DNA of 64,000 nucleotides, from the NCBI RefSeq assembly GCF_000238315.3, contig NZ_CP011924.1, forward strand, positions 846,501 through 910,500, read 5' to 3'. A program made the position numbers and the translations under genes. Position 1 is the stretch's first letter, and each line of letters opens with the position of its first letter. The notes under the pieces were generated by a model, which did not search any database, was not told the DNA's origin, and saw only the letters and a program-made list of their open reading frames with translations. Source of the DNA: Pseudoalteromonas piscicida. Its GTDB lineage: Bacteria; Pseudomonadota; Gammaproteobacteria; Enterobacterales; Alteromonadaceae. Shown piece after piece: positions 34,289 to 42,848 of the stretch.

Positions 34289-35509
34289 TCAGTGTTTTGT
34301 ACGGTGATCTCGGTAGGCACCAGGACTGACGCCAACGACGGACTTAAACTTTCTAACAAAAAAGCTCAGATCGGAGAAGCCGACATCGTCACATACTTCA
34401 GTCACTTGACTATAAGGGTCTTCACGCAAAAGCGTCATTGCTGTCTTGATCCTTATTCGTAGCAAAGTTTGTTTAAATGACTGTCCAACATAACGTTTGA
34501 ATAAGAACGAGAGATGAGAAGGGCTGACGCACGCATAATTGGCAACCTCGCTTAGGCTCAGTGGCTTCTTAAAATTGTCATCAATATATTGCAGCGCTCT
34601 TGCTAAAGCAGGATGAGGTTTGTTGACAGGCCTAAGCGGTGATAACGGAGTAAAGTCGACCCCCTCACGACTATCTGAAGGGGTGTAACTGTGCTCATCA
34701 TCGCAGGATATCAGTGTTTGCATAGCTTGGGTAAAATCGCATTCAGCTTGTTTTAGTGGGATAAGATTACCCGTAGTTGGTGAAGGTTTATTTTCCATTG
34801 CGGGGAATAGAGTCAACAGAGTCTGTTTAGTGATTTCTGGTTGCTCACATAAGAACGTCAGTTTGTCTAAACAACGTTTGAGCTGTTTTACGTTATGTGG
34901 CCAATCATAACTGGTTAAGACTTCTAGCGCAGGTCCTTGAAATTGCAGTTTGGCGAGATGTTTACAAGTATGTTTGTAGTGGTTTATTAGGGCAATGATG
35001 TCTTCTTTACGGTTGTAAAGAGGAGGTATGGGTAGCTCAAGACAATGATAATGCAACCAACTCAAAAAGGAGTTGGACTGCATGTGTGTGTCTGCAGAGG
35101 TTTGTTTTTCCGCGCTAGTTGAGGTGATTAATCGTGGCGTGGGAGACTGCGGGGAAAGGGTGAGCCAGTAGTCTTTGATTGACTCGGCCTGCACTTGGGT
35201 CAGTGCGTCGACATTTTTGAGGTAAATGGTACCGCTTTGAGCTCGGTTGACAAGCTCTTCTAATAGGGTTGCTGCGCATTGACCTTGCCAATGGTTTACA
35301 CACGATACAATCATATCTTCAGAATGCGATTTACTCAGCTCATGAATATGGCAAGCGGCTAAATGTTTCCCAGAACCGGGTTGACCAACAATATGTATGG
35401 GTAAATCACATTGTGCTAAATGTTGAATTTGCTGTTTCAGTTTGAAAAGTACATCACTACTGCCAATCCAAGGTTGTGCTGAAGGTGTTAATTTTACGAG
35501 TATGGACAT
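34289..35509 (-). CDS. AAA domain-AraC hybrid transcriptional regulator
   Basis: Regulator of 406 residues with an unusual layout. The N-terminal 240 residues look like a decayed sigma54-activator AAA domain: Walker A GQPGSGKH (42-49) and the later block LEVLTSYDWPHNVKQLKRCLD, equivalent to the YxWPGNxREL motif. The GAFTGA loop needed to contact sigma54 is absent. The C-terminal 105 residues are a full AraC/XylS DNA-binding domain with two helix-turn-helix motifs (LSLSEVANYACVSPSHLSFL; VTEVCDDVGFSDLSFFVRKF). Placed directly upstream of the reb operon in the same orientation, it is the best candidate to bind the island's direct-repeat operators. Confidence 0.8.
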   Translation of the reverse strand: MSILVKLTPSAQPWIGSSDVLFKLKQQIQHLAQCDLPIHIVGQPGSGKHLAACHIHELSKSHSEDMIVSCVNHWQGQCAATLLEELVNRAQSGTIYLKNVDALTQVQAESIKDYWLTLSPQSPTPRLITSTSAEKQTSADTHMQSNSFLSWLHYHCLELPIPPLYNRKEDIIALINHYKHTCKHLAKLQFQGPALEVLTSYDWPHNVKQLKRCLDKLTFLCEQPEITKQTLLTLFPAMENKPSPTTGNLIPLKQAECDFTQAMQTLISCDDEHSYTPSDSREGVDFTPLSPLRPVNKPHPALARALQYIDDNFKKPLSLSEVANYACVSPSHLSFLFKRYVGQSFKQTLLRIRIKTAMTLLREDPYSQVTEVCDDVGFSDLSFFVRKFKSVVGVSPGAYRDHRTKH

Positions 35510-35538
35510 GGTGTTTCCTTATTTCTCATATTGCAGAA

Positions 35539-35573
35539 AACATGCCATTCAAGGTTCATTTGAATGGCATGTT
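35539..35573 (-). terminator. Perfect 14-bp hairpin between the two regulator genes
   Basis: Arms AACATGCCATTCAA / TTGAATGGCATGTT with a 7-base loop, between the end of the XRE-AAA gene and the start of the AAA-AraC gene. No T tract on either strand, so it may be an attenuator, an RNA-processing site or an operator rather than a simple terminator. Confidence 0.45.
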
Positions 35574-35618
35574 ATGGGGCTAAGGAAACGATATGGATAT
35601 TTCGACTCAGATATTGGC

Positions 35619-36975
35619 TCAGATAGGGGTCACTTGGTTTTGTGTATTAGATTGATGGTGTTTATACCAATCCAGTTCTAAGTCGTTTGCGTGACTTCTC
35701 AGAGATTCCCATACGAGAGGGTGCACAAAACTGTAGTGTTCAGCGTCTTGGGTTATCAATCCACTGCTCAACATTTTGTGTAACACACACAAGGGAGCAC
35801 GGATTTTTTTATGTTCATTAAATTGGTGAAGTTGTTTCGTATCGAAGTGTTGTCCAATTCGCGCTGCAAACTTAAGGGTATTTACAACTTCACATGGCAT
35901 CGAGTTGAGGTAGTGTTGAGTGAGTTGCTGTAGGGTTTCAGGAAGTTCTGATTGGGGATGGGTGACACAAAGTAGTTGAATTAAAAATAATGGGTTACCA
36001 CATGCCCGTTTTAAGGCAATAGCGGTTCTATGTTGATGTTTGCACGGAAGCATATCTCGGCTCAATAATGTGTGATGTGCTAATTGCTGCATCGAACTGA
36101 TATCTAGTGGCTTTAGATAGATAATATGTGCAGAGGAGAGCCATTTGGGAGGATGAGTAAAAGCATTTTTTTTCTGGGCAGACAGGATAAACAAAATACC
36201 AAAATGACATTGGACTTGTGTAAGTATGCTCAAAAAATATCTGCTTTGCTCGCTAAGAGTGTGTGCATCGTCTATCAAGATCGCTTGCACTTTTTTGTGA
36301 TTGAGATATTTCAGTAAATCACTGACTACGGTTCTATCAAGCAACCTTAAGCGCTCGTCTGAAAATTGACGAAGCGCCTGCTTGTGAGCAGAATTTAAAG
36401 GCAAGTCCGCCCATTGACGCATACGAATTGCGCTCAGCGGTGTGCTAGAAACGAGGTCTATTTGATGGCCTAACTCTACTTCACTATGTGCCTTAACAAG
36501 CAATAATGAGCGAACAAAATTGGCAACAAAAAAGTGAGGGTTGTTGTGATTTAAGCAGGAGTTTGTAGTAAATAGGAGGTAGTTTTTCTCCGCTCTCTTT
36601 AAGTGGCAAACAAAGGAATTGAGTAGCGCGCTTTTACCTATTCCTGTCATACCCAGTAGTAAGATGGTTTGAGCGCAAGGTAACGCCACCGCTCTACTAA
36701 AAATGATATGTAATTGATTAAGCTCCCATTCTCTTCCATATAATGGAGTGGGCTCGTCTTTTAACAAATAGCTATATAGCCATAAAGGAGACTCTGCTTG
36801 ATCGATTAATGTATCAATACTGACCTGGAAGTACTTTGCTAAATTTTGAATAGTTCTGCAGAGTACTCGATTACCAGATTCTGCTCGTTTTATTGTGGAA
36901 ACCGATACTGGGAAGCGTTGGTTTCTACAGTTTTCAGCAAGCTTTTCTCTACTTAGGGCTTTTTTTTCTCAGCAT
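35619..36975 (-). CDS. XRE-AAA regulator with a frame break at a run of eight A
   Basis: Regulator made of an N-terminal XRE helix-turn-helix, an AAA_16/MalT-like ATPase (YGREWEL entry, Walker A LLGMTGIGKSALL, Walker B QAILIDDAHTL) and a helical tail. The HTH (KALSREKLAENCRNQRFPVS, then STIKRAESGNRVLCRTIQNL) is in frame with the ATPase but has no start codon; the frame begins at a TGA. ATG 36975 followed by CTG AGA enters it only if the A run at 36960-36967 is read as seven. With eight, translation ends after nine codons. The only in-frame start left, TTG 36767, would lose the HTH. It may be a sequencing error, a null mutation, or slippage control. Confidence 0.65.
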
Positions 36976-37307
36976 TAGTAACGTTGTTTTATTCACCGCA
37001 ATTCTACCTAGGTTGGGTGTAGTCATTATTCAGATCCTTGTCGTTATGTTATTGATACATCATTATTGTTGCCAGCTGTGTTTGTTGTTAATAATCTATT
37101 TATATTATTGCTTCATTTCTATTACAAGGTATTACAGCGTTTAATTTATTGTTTGGTAAATTTTGAGGAGGGGAGTTTTGGGTTTGGTATGTTATGGAAA
37201 AAGTGAGGGTTGAGAGTCAACGCTATATAACGAGTAGCACTATGTAGTGACTAAGTCTTACTGACAAACAGACTAAAAAAGCGCATAATTGAAGGCGTTG
37301 CCAGACA

Positions 37308-37336
37308 AGGTATTTCATGATGGATTTGAAATACCT
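37308..37336. repeat. Inverted repeat upstream of ndh
   Basis: Ten-base arms AGGTATTTCA / TGAAATACCT with a 9-base loop, 54 bases before the ndh start. It could be an operator or a leader hairpin. The other bases between 36976 and 37389 hold no supported gene. Confidence 0.4.
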
Positions 37337-37389
37337 AAGTGCTTTTCTAAGACCCTAGAGTACTTAAGTATTATACTTTTAAGGGCAAC

Positions 37390-38697
37390 ATGATGAATAC
37401 GCAACTTCCTAAAATCGTGATAGTCGGTGGTGGTGCTGGTGGCTTAGAGTTGGCAACACAATTAGGGCATAAACTCGGAAAAAAACGCCAAGCAGAAATC
37501 TTATTAATTGATAAAAATCGCAGTCATATTTGGAAACCGCTGCTTCATGAAGTCGCGACAGGGTCTATTGACGCTGACTTAGATGGAGTGGTTTATTCTG
37601 CTCATGCAGCAAAGCATTATTATCAATTTCAACTCGGCAGTTTTAGCCACGTAGACTCAAGCAATAACACCATCACGCTGAGCGAGCTAAGAGATGAACT
37701 CGGTCATCGTATCCTCCCAGAGCGACAAGTCAGCTATGATTATTTAGTGCTTGCCATTGGTAGTATTAGCAATGATTTTAATACGCCGGGGGTCAAGGAT
37801 CATTGCTTCTTTCTCGATTCAAATCAGCAAGCTGAGCGATTTCAGCATGCACTCCTCGATAACTTTACACGCTTACACCAAGACGACGATCCAAAGCACT
37901 CGTTAACCATTGGCATTGTTGGTGGTGGTGCTACTGGCGTTGAGCTTTCTGCCGAGCTGTATCATGTATCAGACATGTTGAAAATGTACGGGCTGAGTAA
38001 AATGACGGCCAAACGCCTTCGTATTGATTTAATAGAAGCAGGTCCTCGAATATTACCAGCACTACCTGAGCGTATTGCTAATTCAGCTAAACGGGAGCTT
38101 GTGAAGCTAGGTGTCACGGTGCGAGAAGGCACCCAAGTAAAGCAGGCAACCGAAGACAGTTTTATTACTAAAGAAGATGAACAGCTAAAGGCAGACATCA
38201 AGGTGTGGGCTGCGGGGGTAAAAGCACCTGACTTTATTAAAGAGATTGGGCTGTTTGAGCTTACTCGCAATAATCAAATTAAGGTAAATCAATACTTACA
38301 AAGCAGTGTAGATGAGCATATTTATGTCATCGGTGATTGCTGCGCGTTTACCCAAGCGGATGGCACTCAAGTGCCGCCGCGTGCTCAGTCGGCCCATCAA
38401 ATGGCGCAATGTGTAGAGAAAAATCTAATCGCGACACTAAAAAATCTACCTTTACAAGAGTTTATCTATAGTGACCACGGCTCTTTAGTGAATTTATCTC
38501 GTTACAGCACCGTTGGTAGTTTAATGGGAAACCTAACCAGCAATAGCTTTTTTATTGAAGGCAAGATAGCGCGATTCATGTATATCTCACTGTATAGAAT
38601 GCATCAGCGCGCAATTCATGGTATCGCAAAAACCTTTGCACTATGGATAAGCGAAAAGGTGCTAAGAGTGGTACGGCCAAAAATGAAACTGCACTAA
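37390..38697 (+). CDS. ndh: NADH dehydrogenase, type II (NDH-2)
   Basis: Membrane-associated FAD enzyme that passes electrons from NADH to quinone without pumping protons. It aligns with E. coli Ndh from the first residues: IVIVGGGAGGLELATQLGHKLG (FAD-binding), HIWKPLLHEVATGS, LAIGSISNDFNTPGV, the NADH-binding GIVGGGATGVELSAEL, and the second FAD site YVIGDCCAF. The C-terminal amphipathic region (YRMHQRAIHGIAKTFALWI) would attach to the membrane. The length, 435 residues, is normal. Of two adjacent ATGs, 37393 has better spacing from AAGGG. Confidence 0.95.
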   Translation: MMNTQLPKIVIVGGGAGGLELATQLGHKLGKKRQAEILLIDKNRSHIWKPLLHEVATGSIDADLDGVVYSAHAAKHYYQFQLGSFSHVDSSNNTITLSELRDELGHRILPERQVSYDYLVLAIGSISNDFNTPGVKDHCFFLDSNQQAERFQHALLDNFTRLHQDDDPKHSLTIGIVGGGATGVELSAELYHVSDMLKMYGLSKMTAKRLRIDLIEAGPRILPALPERIANSAKRELVKLGVTVREGTQVKQATEDSFITKEDEQLKADIKVWAAGVKAPDFIKEIGLFELTRNNQIKVNQYLQSSVDEHIYVIGDCCAFTQADGTQVPPRAQSAHQMAQCVEKNLIATLKNLPLQEFIYSDHGSLVNLSRYSTVGSLMGNLTSNSFFIEGKIARFMYISLYRMHQRAIHGIAKTFALWISEKVLRVVRPKMKLH

Positions 38698-38700
38698 GTT

Positions 38701-39044
38701 AATCTGAACTTCAGATAATTAATGCCTTTCTAGCAACCAGTTTTAGCGCTAACTGCCCAGCTATTGGTGTGTAAATGCGCCTTGCCTACAGGAGCTAGGT
38801 ACCAGCGTGATAGAAGGGCACGAGAGCAGAGTTATCGCCAAAACTCTCTGGCTAAGTGAAGCAATTTTTAGCATTTCAAAAGCCGATGAAATTCGGCTTT
38901 TTGCTGTGTTTACTTCGCTATTTGAATATCAACTATTAAGTGACTATCCACGATAATGGACTTGTAATCACGTCATAATTTACTCAATTTGTGTGCCTGT
39001 CCACGAAAAGGTCAGATAACCAATGAAAGCTTGATGTAGATTAG
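38701..39044 (+). other. Intergenic stretch with a terminator, possible small RNA
   Basis: No convincing gene. About 180 bases after ndh lies a clear terminator; the region between (38720-38870) contains short inverted stretches and could be the ndh 3' untranslated region or a small RNA. Confidence 0.3.
38878..38901 (+). terminator. Intrinsic terminator
   Basis: Arms AAAAGCCGA / TCGGCTTTT with a 6-base loop; the T run of the second arm continues by one base. Can act in both directions because the first arm starts with A. Confidence 0.75.
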
Positions 39045-39129
39045 TGATTAATCATTTCCTCTTTTTTGATTAACGAAAGCTGTCGTGAAGCTTGCGCATT
39101 TGTCCTAGTATATTAATCAAGTGATTAAT
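39045..39129 (+). promoter_or_regulatory. Likely autoregulatory operators of the CecR-like repressor
   Basis: ATTAATCA-AG-TGATTAAT is a perfect dyad at 39112-39129, ending 11 bases before the regulator start. A second copy of the half-site forms the palindrome TGATTAATCA at 39045-39054, and TTGATTAACG follows near 39066. Such dyads are typical TetR-family binding sites. Confidence 0.6.
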
Positions 39130-39140
39130 GGAGCTGAAAC

Positions 39141-39788
39141 ATGACAAATAAGCTAACGGAAGCCGCTGTTACCCCGAGAGAAAAGCTAATCACCGATGGT
39201 AAATGTTTGTTTATTAACCGCGGATATAATCGAGTCACGACCAGAGCAATTGCGGACCTTGCAGAGGTTAACATTGCTTTGATTAAGTACTACTTCGGCG
39301 ATAAAGCGGGACTGTTTGAAGCGGTATTTCGCGAAGTTGCAGCACCTCTACTGAGCTTGCTTGAAGGGATTAAAAAATCACAGTTACGCGAACTCTCACC
39401 GCTCATTTTAACTCAGTTTATAGAGCGCTACTTTCAGGTGATGAGCCAATACCCAACGCTACCTAAGATCATTTTTATGGCACTACATGATACACACTCT
39501 AAAGAGCATGAAATCATAAAAAAGATTTTCTTTGAGCATGTAGAGAACGGTGTCAGTACCTTAAATTCGACCTTTCAAACGCTTTCGCCTGTAGAGCCCA
39601 TTCGAGCTGAATGGTTACTTTTAACCTGCCTTGGCTTGTCGGCATTTCCTTTTTTGGTGCCACCAGTGATGCAGCCGCTACTTGGTATCGAAAACTCGGA
39701 TACTGAGCTGTGGCGCACCCTTGGCAAACATCAGCAAGCTATTTTTAACGTGTTTCTATCCCAGCACATTGAACGGAAAACATCATGA
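39141..39788 (+). CDS. TetR family regulator, CecR-like
   Basis: Repressor-type regulator of 215 residues. The helix-turn-helix is TTRAIADLAEVNIALIKYYFGDKAGLFEAVF; the ligand domain (LILTQFIERYFQVMSQYPTLPK) looks like the DUF1956/CecR C-terminal domain. Gene order (regulator, HlyD-like protein, ABC ATPase, permease) equals the E. coli cecR-ybhGFSR operon, whose products affect sensitivity to some antibiotics. Its stop overlaps the next start by 4 bases. Operators lie just upstream. Confidence 0.85.
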   Translation: MTNKLTEAAVTPREKLITDGKCLFINRGYNRVTTRAIADLAEVNIALIKYYFGDKAGLFEAVFREVAAPLLSLLEGIKKSQLRELSPLILTQFIERYFQVMSQYPTLPKIIFMALHDTHSKEHEIIKKIFFEHVENGVSTLNSTFQTLSPVEPIRAEWLLLTCLGLSAFPFLVPPVMQPLLGIENSDTELWRTLGKHQQAIFNVFLSQHIERKTS

Positions 39789-40735
39789 AAACACCGTTTT
39801 ACATCATTAGTTTTGTGTTACTGACGCTTTTGGTTGGTTGCTCTAAACCCGAGCGTAAAATCTTCGGCATTATCGAACGACCTCAGGTGCAGATCAGCAG
39901 CCCAACCGGAGAGTTATTAGTTGAGTTGCTGGTAGAGCGCGGCGATAAAGTGGTAAAAGGACAGCCACTGGCGAAAATCGATGACGTGGTGCAGCAACAA
40001 CAGGTTAATGCCATTGAACAGCAAATCGCGCGCTTGCAAGCGCAATATCGATTGTTACTCTCAGGCACCCGAGTTGAGCAAGTCAAACAAGCCAAAGCAA
40101 GGGTGCATGCAGCCCAAGCCGCTTGGGAAGAAGCTCAGCGGCAACTTGTTCGACAGAGGCAGTTAATCAAAGACAAGTTGACCTCTCAAGATAGGGTGGA
40201 TACCGCCTCTGCCAATGTTGAGTCGACACTTGGTATTTTGCAAGAGGCCCAAGAACGTCTGAATGAGCTTGAAAATGGTACGAGAGAGGAGACAATTGAG
40301 CAAGCAAAAATCGCAATTGCAGAAGCACAAACACAGCTAATTATTGCCAACAAACAGCTCGCTGAGCTTACCCTTAAAGCACCCACTTCCGGCATTGTCG
40401 AAGATTTACCTTGGCTTGTTGGTGAGCGTCCGGTTAAAGGTGCACCGATTATTTTGCTGGCTGCTGACGACAAAACATTCGCACGGCTTTATCTACCGCA
40501 AACCCAGCTTGCTAAAGTCTCTTTGGGAAGTGTGCTAAACGTGCATTTCGATGGCAGTGATAAAAGTCTACAAGGCGCCGTCAGCTACATTAGCCAAAGC
40601 GCGAGCTTCACGCCTTATTTTGCACTTTCACAAGAGGAAAGAGCACGTTTGATGTATGTGGTGGAAGTGGTGCTCACTGATAAAGTGACTGTCCCTTCAG
40701 GCACGCCGGTATGGGTGGAACTGCAAAATGACTAA
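39785..40735 (+). CDS. HlyD/YbhG-like periplasmic adaptor lipoprotein
   Basis: Adaptor subunit of an ABC efflux system, 316 residues. A lipobox (LLVGC) after a short hydrophobic segment predicts a lipid anchor. The biotinyl-lipoyl domain is split around a long coiled-coil hairpin (VNAIEQQIARLQAQYRLL to AQTQLIIANKQLAEL), then LKAPTSGIVEDLPWLVGE and a beta-barrel domain. It overlaps the ATPase gene by 8 bases. Resembles YbhG. Confidence 0.85.
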   Translation: MKTPFYIISFVLLTLLVGCSKPERKIFGIIERPQVQISSPTGELLVELLVERGDKVVKGQPLAKIDDVVQQQQVNAIEQQIARLQAQYRLLLSGTRVEQVKQAKARVHAAQAAWEEAQRQLVRQRQLIKDKLTSQDRVDTASANVESTLGILQEAQERLNELENGTREETIEQAKIAIAEAQTQLIIANKQLAELTLKAPTSGIVEDLPWLVGERPVKGAPIILLAADDKTFARLYLPQTQLAKVSLGSVLNVHFDGSDKSLQGAVSYISQSASFTPYFALSQEERARLMYVVEVVLTDKVTVPSGTPVWVELQND

Positions 40736-41660
40736 GGAAATCGTGATCCAAAGTGAAGGTTTGGGTAAGAAATTTAACAACTATTGGGCAGTTTCTGACC
40801 TAGATCTTACCGTAAAACAGGGGGAAATCTACGGTTTTCTAGGGCCAAATGGCTGCGGAAAATCAACCACAATCCGGATGTTGACTGGACTGTTAACACC
40901 AACCACAGGTCATGTCAGTATTATGGGAAAGGATGTCCAGGCACATGGTGAAAGCTTGCGTAATCGATTAGGCTACATGACGCAAAAATTCTCCCTATAT
41001 GAGTCGCTAAGTGTGCTGGAGAATCTCGAGTTTGTGGCGAAAATTTATGGTTTATCACGCAATGATGTTAAGCATAGAGTGGCTGAGCTGCTACAGGAAT
41101 ACCAATTAGAAGATAAAAAATCGGTGCAGTCCGGTGCGTTGAGTGGCGGACAAAAACAGCGCCTTGCACTTGCTGCCGCAGTTATTCATAAACCAGAGTT
41201 GCTCTTTTTAGATGAACCGACGTCAGCGGTTGACCCCGAAAATCGACGCGCATTTTGGGAGCAGTTATTTAGTTTAAGTGCGCAGGGCACGACCATTTTA
41301 GTGTCTACCCATTATATGGACGAGGCAGAGCGTTGTCACCGGCTTGCTATCTTAGAGCAAGGTGTAAAGCGTGCGGATGATAGTCCCATAGCGCTGATGG
41401 AACAGTTAAAGGTTTCGGTGTGCGAAGTTGTGGGTGACGACGTCGCGGCATTAAAAACACGTTTAGCTTCATTACCGAGTGTGATTTCCGTCTCCCAAAT
41501 AGGTGCTCGCCTTAGGGTGTTGATAAACAAAAAAGAATCACAACCTCTGGCATTATTGCGAGCTGAATCTGGAGGTGGTTACGAAGTGGATTTCACTCGC
41601 GCTAACCTCGAGGATGTGTTTGTAACGAGCACAGGGAGGGGCTATGCTGAGCTTGCGTAG
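40728..41660 (+). CDS. ABC transporter ATP-binding protein, YbhF-like (single domain)
   Basis: ATPase of 310 residues with Walker A GPNGCGKST, Q loop TQKFSLYESLS, signature LSGGQKQRLALAAA, Walker B LLFLDEPTSAVD and switch His in STHYMDEAE. E. coli YbhF has two such domains in tandem; this protein has one, so it must work as a dimer. It overlaps the permease gene by 17 bases. Part of the CecR-type efflux operon. Confidence 0.92.
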   Translation: MTKEIVIQSEGLGKKFNNYWAVSDLDLTVKQGEIYGFLGPNGCGKSTTIRMLTGLLTPTTGHVSIMGKDVQAHGESLRNRLGYMTQKFSLYESLSVLENLEFVAKIYGLSRNDVKHRVAELLQEYQLEDKKSVQSGALSGGQKQRLALAAAVIHKPELLFLDEPTSAVDPENRRAFWEQLFSLSAQGTTILVSTHYMDEAERCHRLAILEQGVKRADDSPIALMEQLKVSVCEVVGDDVAALKTRLASLPSVISVSQIGARLRVLINKKESQPLALLRAESGGGYEVDFTRANLEDVFVTSTGRGYAELA

Positions 41661-42786
41661 GTTAAATGCCATCGTCAGTAAAGAGTTTATGCAGCTGGCA
41701 CGCGACCGTATTACCTTTGCGATGATTGTGATGTTGCCATTGGCGCAGCTGTTGCTATTTGGTTATGCAATTAATACTGATGTGAGACATGTTTCCGCAG
41801 GTATTGTTGATTTTAGTCAGACTTATCAATCCAGACAGTTGATCCAAACCGCAGCCAATACTCAAGTTGTTGACTTTATCGGCTATTACGATTCAATTGC
41901 GGCGGCTGAGCAGGCCATTACCCGAGGAAAGGTGAATACCGTGTTGGTTATTCCTGCTGATTTTGTGCGTCGGCAGCTCAATCGTGATTATCAACTAAGT
42001 GGCTATAAAGTGGGTAATAGTACAGCGCAACATAGCGTTGCGCAGTGGTTGATTGATGGTTCCGATCCGTTATTAAGTGGTGCCGTGGCAGGGCTCAGTA
42101 AGTTGCCTATTAGCATCAAAAGGTTACCTATGCCTGCACTGCCAGATCCAGCTTTTGCGCTGCAAAATTACTTTAACCCAGAGAAACGTTCGTCGGTTAA
42201 TATTATTCCCGGTTTGATTGCTATTATATTAACGATGACGATGATCCTATTTACCTCATCAGCGCTGGTTAGAGAGCGTGAGCAGGGTAATATGGAATTT
42301 CTTATCACCACACCGGTTCGGCCAACCGAACTAATGTTAGGTAAAATTCTACCTTACATTCTTGTTGGCTTTATTCAAATGGCGATAATACTATTTTTAG
42401 GACATTGGCTATTTGATGTACCGCTCAATTTTGATATGCCAAGTCTACTTATCGTGACGTTGTTGTTTATCACCGCGAGCCTTACCTTGGGACTGCTGAT
42501 CTCCACTAAAGCCAAAAACCAATTGCAAGCAATGCAAATGACGGTCTTTGTGTTACTGCCTGCAATATTGCTATCTGGGTTTATGTTCCCATTTGCCGCG
42601 ATGCCAAGAGCGGCGCAATACCTTGCAGAGATCTTACCTGCCACACATTATGTAAGGTCGATCCGAGCTGTAGTTCTTCGAGGCGCGCACTTTAGCGATT
42701 TGTATTTTGATTTACTCTGTTTGGTCGCCTTTAGTGTGATTGGCTTTATGATTGCGACGATGCGCTTTAAAAAGCGATTAGATTAG
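41644..42786 (+). CDS. ABC-2 type permease, YbhS/YbhR-like
   Basis: Membrane subunit of 380 residues. One N-terminal helix, a periplasmic domain of about 150 residues (ending in the family block NYFNPEKRSSVNIIPGLIAI), and five C-terminal helices with LVREREQGNMEFLITTPVRP. E. coli has two permeases here; only one intact copy is present. Its TAG stop is made of the target TA plus the first G of an inserted MITE copy; the sequence beyond the other MITE end would also give TAG at this point. The last 307 codons are repeated in tandem just downstream. Confidence 0.9.
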   Translation: MLSLRRLNAIVSKEFMQLARDRITFAMIVMLPLAQLLLFGYAINTDVRHVSAGIVDFSQTYQSRQLIQTAANTQVVDFIGYYDSIAAAEQAITRGKVNTVLVIPADFVRRQLNRDYQLSGYKVGNSTAQHSVAQWLIDGSDPLLSGAVAGLSKLPISIKRLPMPALPDPAFALQNYFNPEKRSSVNIIPGLIAIILTMTMILFTSSALVREREQGNMEFLITTPVRPTELMLGKILPYILVGFIQMAIILFLGHWLFDVPLNFDMPSLLIVTLLFITASLTLGLLISTKAKNQLQAMQMTVFVLLPAILLSGFMFPFAAMPRAAQYLAEILPATHYVRSIRAVVLRGAHFSDLYFDLLCLVAFSVIGFMIATMRFKKRLD

Positions 42787-42848
42787 GGCCTGTTGATCTT
42801 TCAAGTTTGTTTTTGCAGCAGTTTGATTGGTATTTATACAAGGCAGAG
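41865..42848 (+). repeat. Tandem repeat, unit 1 (984 bp)
   Basis: First copy of a 984-bp direct repeat covering the last 307 codons of the permease gene and the first 63 bases of a MITE. The second copy follows without a gap. The two copies are identical wherever I compared them. Confidence 0.9.
42786..42848 (+). mobile_element. Truncated left end of MITE (copied by the tandem repeat)
   Basis: 63 bases starting GGGCCTGTTGATCTTT and identical to the left end of the complete element at 43770. It ends at the repeat junction, after CAAGGCAGAG. Confidence 0.75.

Noticed and set aside
34289..35509. Sigma54-dependent activator of the reb operon
   Set aside because: No GAFTGA motif and no -24/-12 promoter upstream of the rebB genes; the AraC domain and -10-type promoters argue for sigma70.
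36893..37144. Plus-strand 83-codon hydrophobic frame
   Set aside because: It lies antisense to the XRE domain of the island regulator, starts with GTG without a ribosome site, and is hydrophobic because of local T-rich composition.
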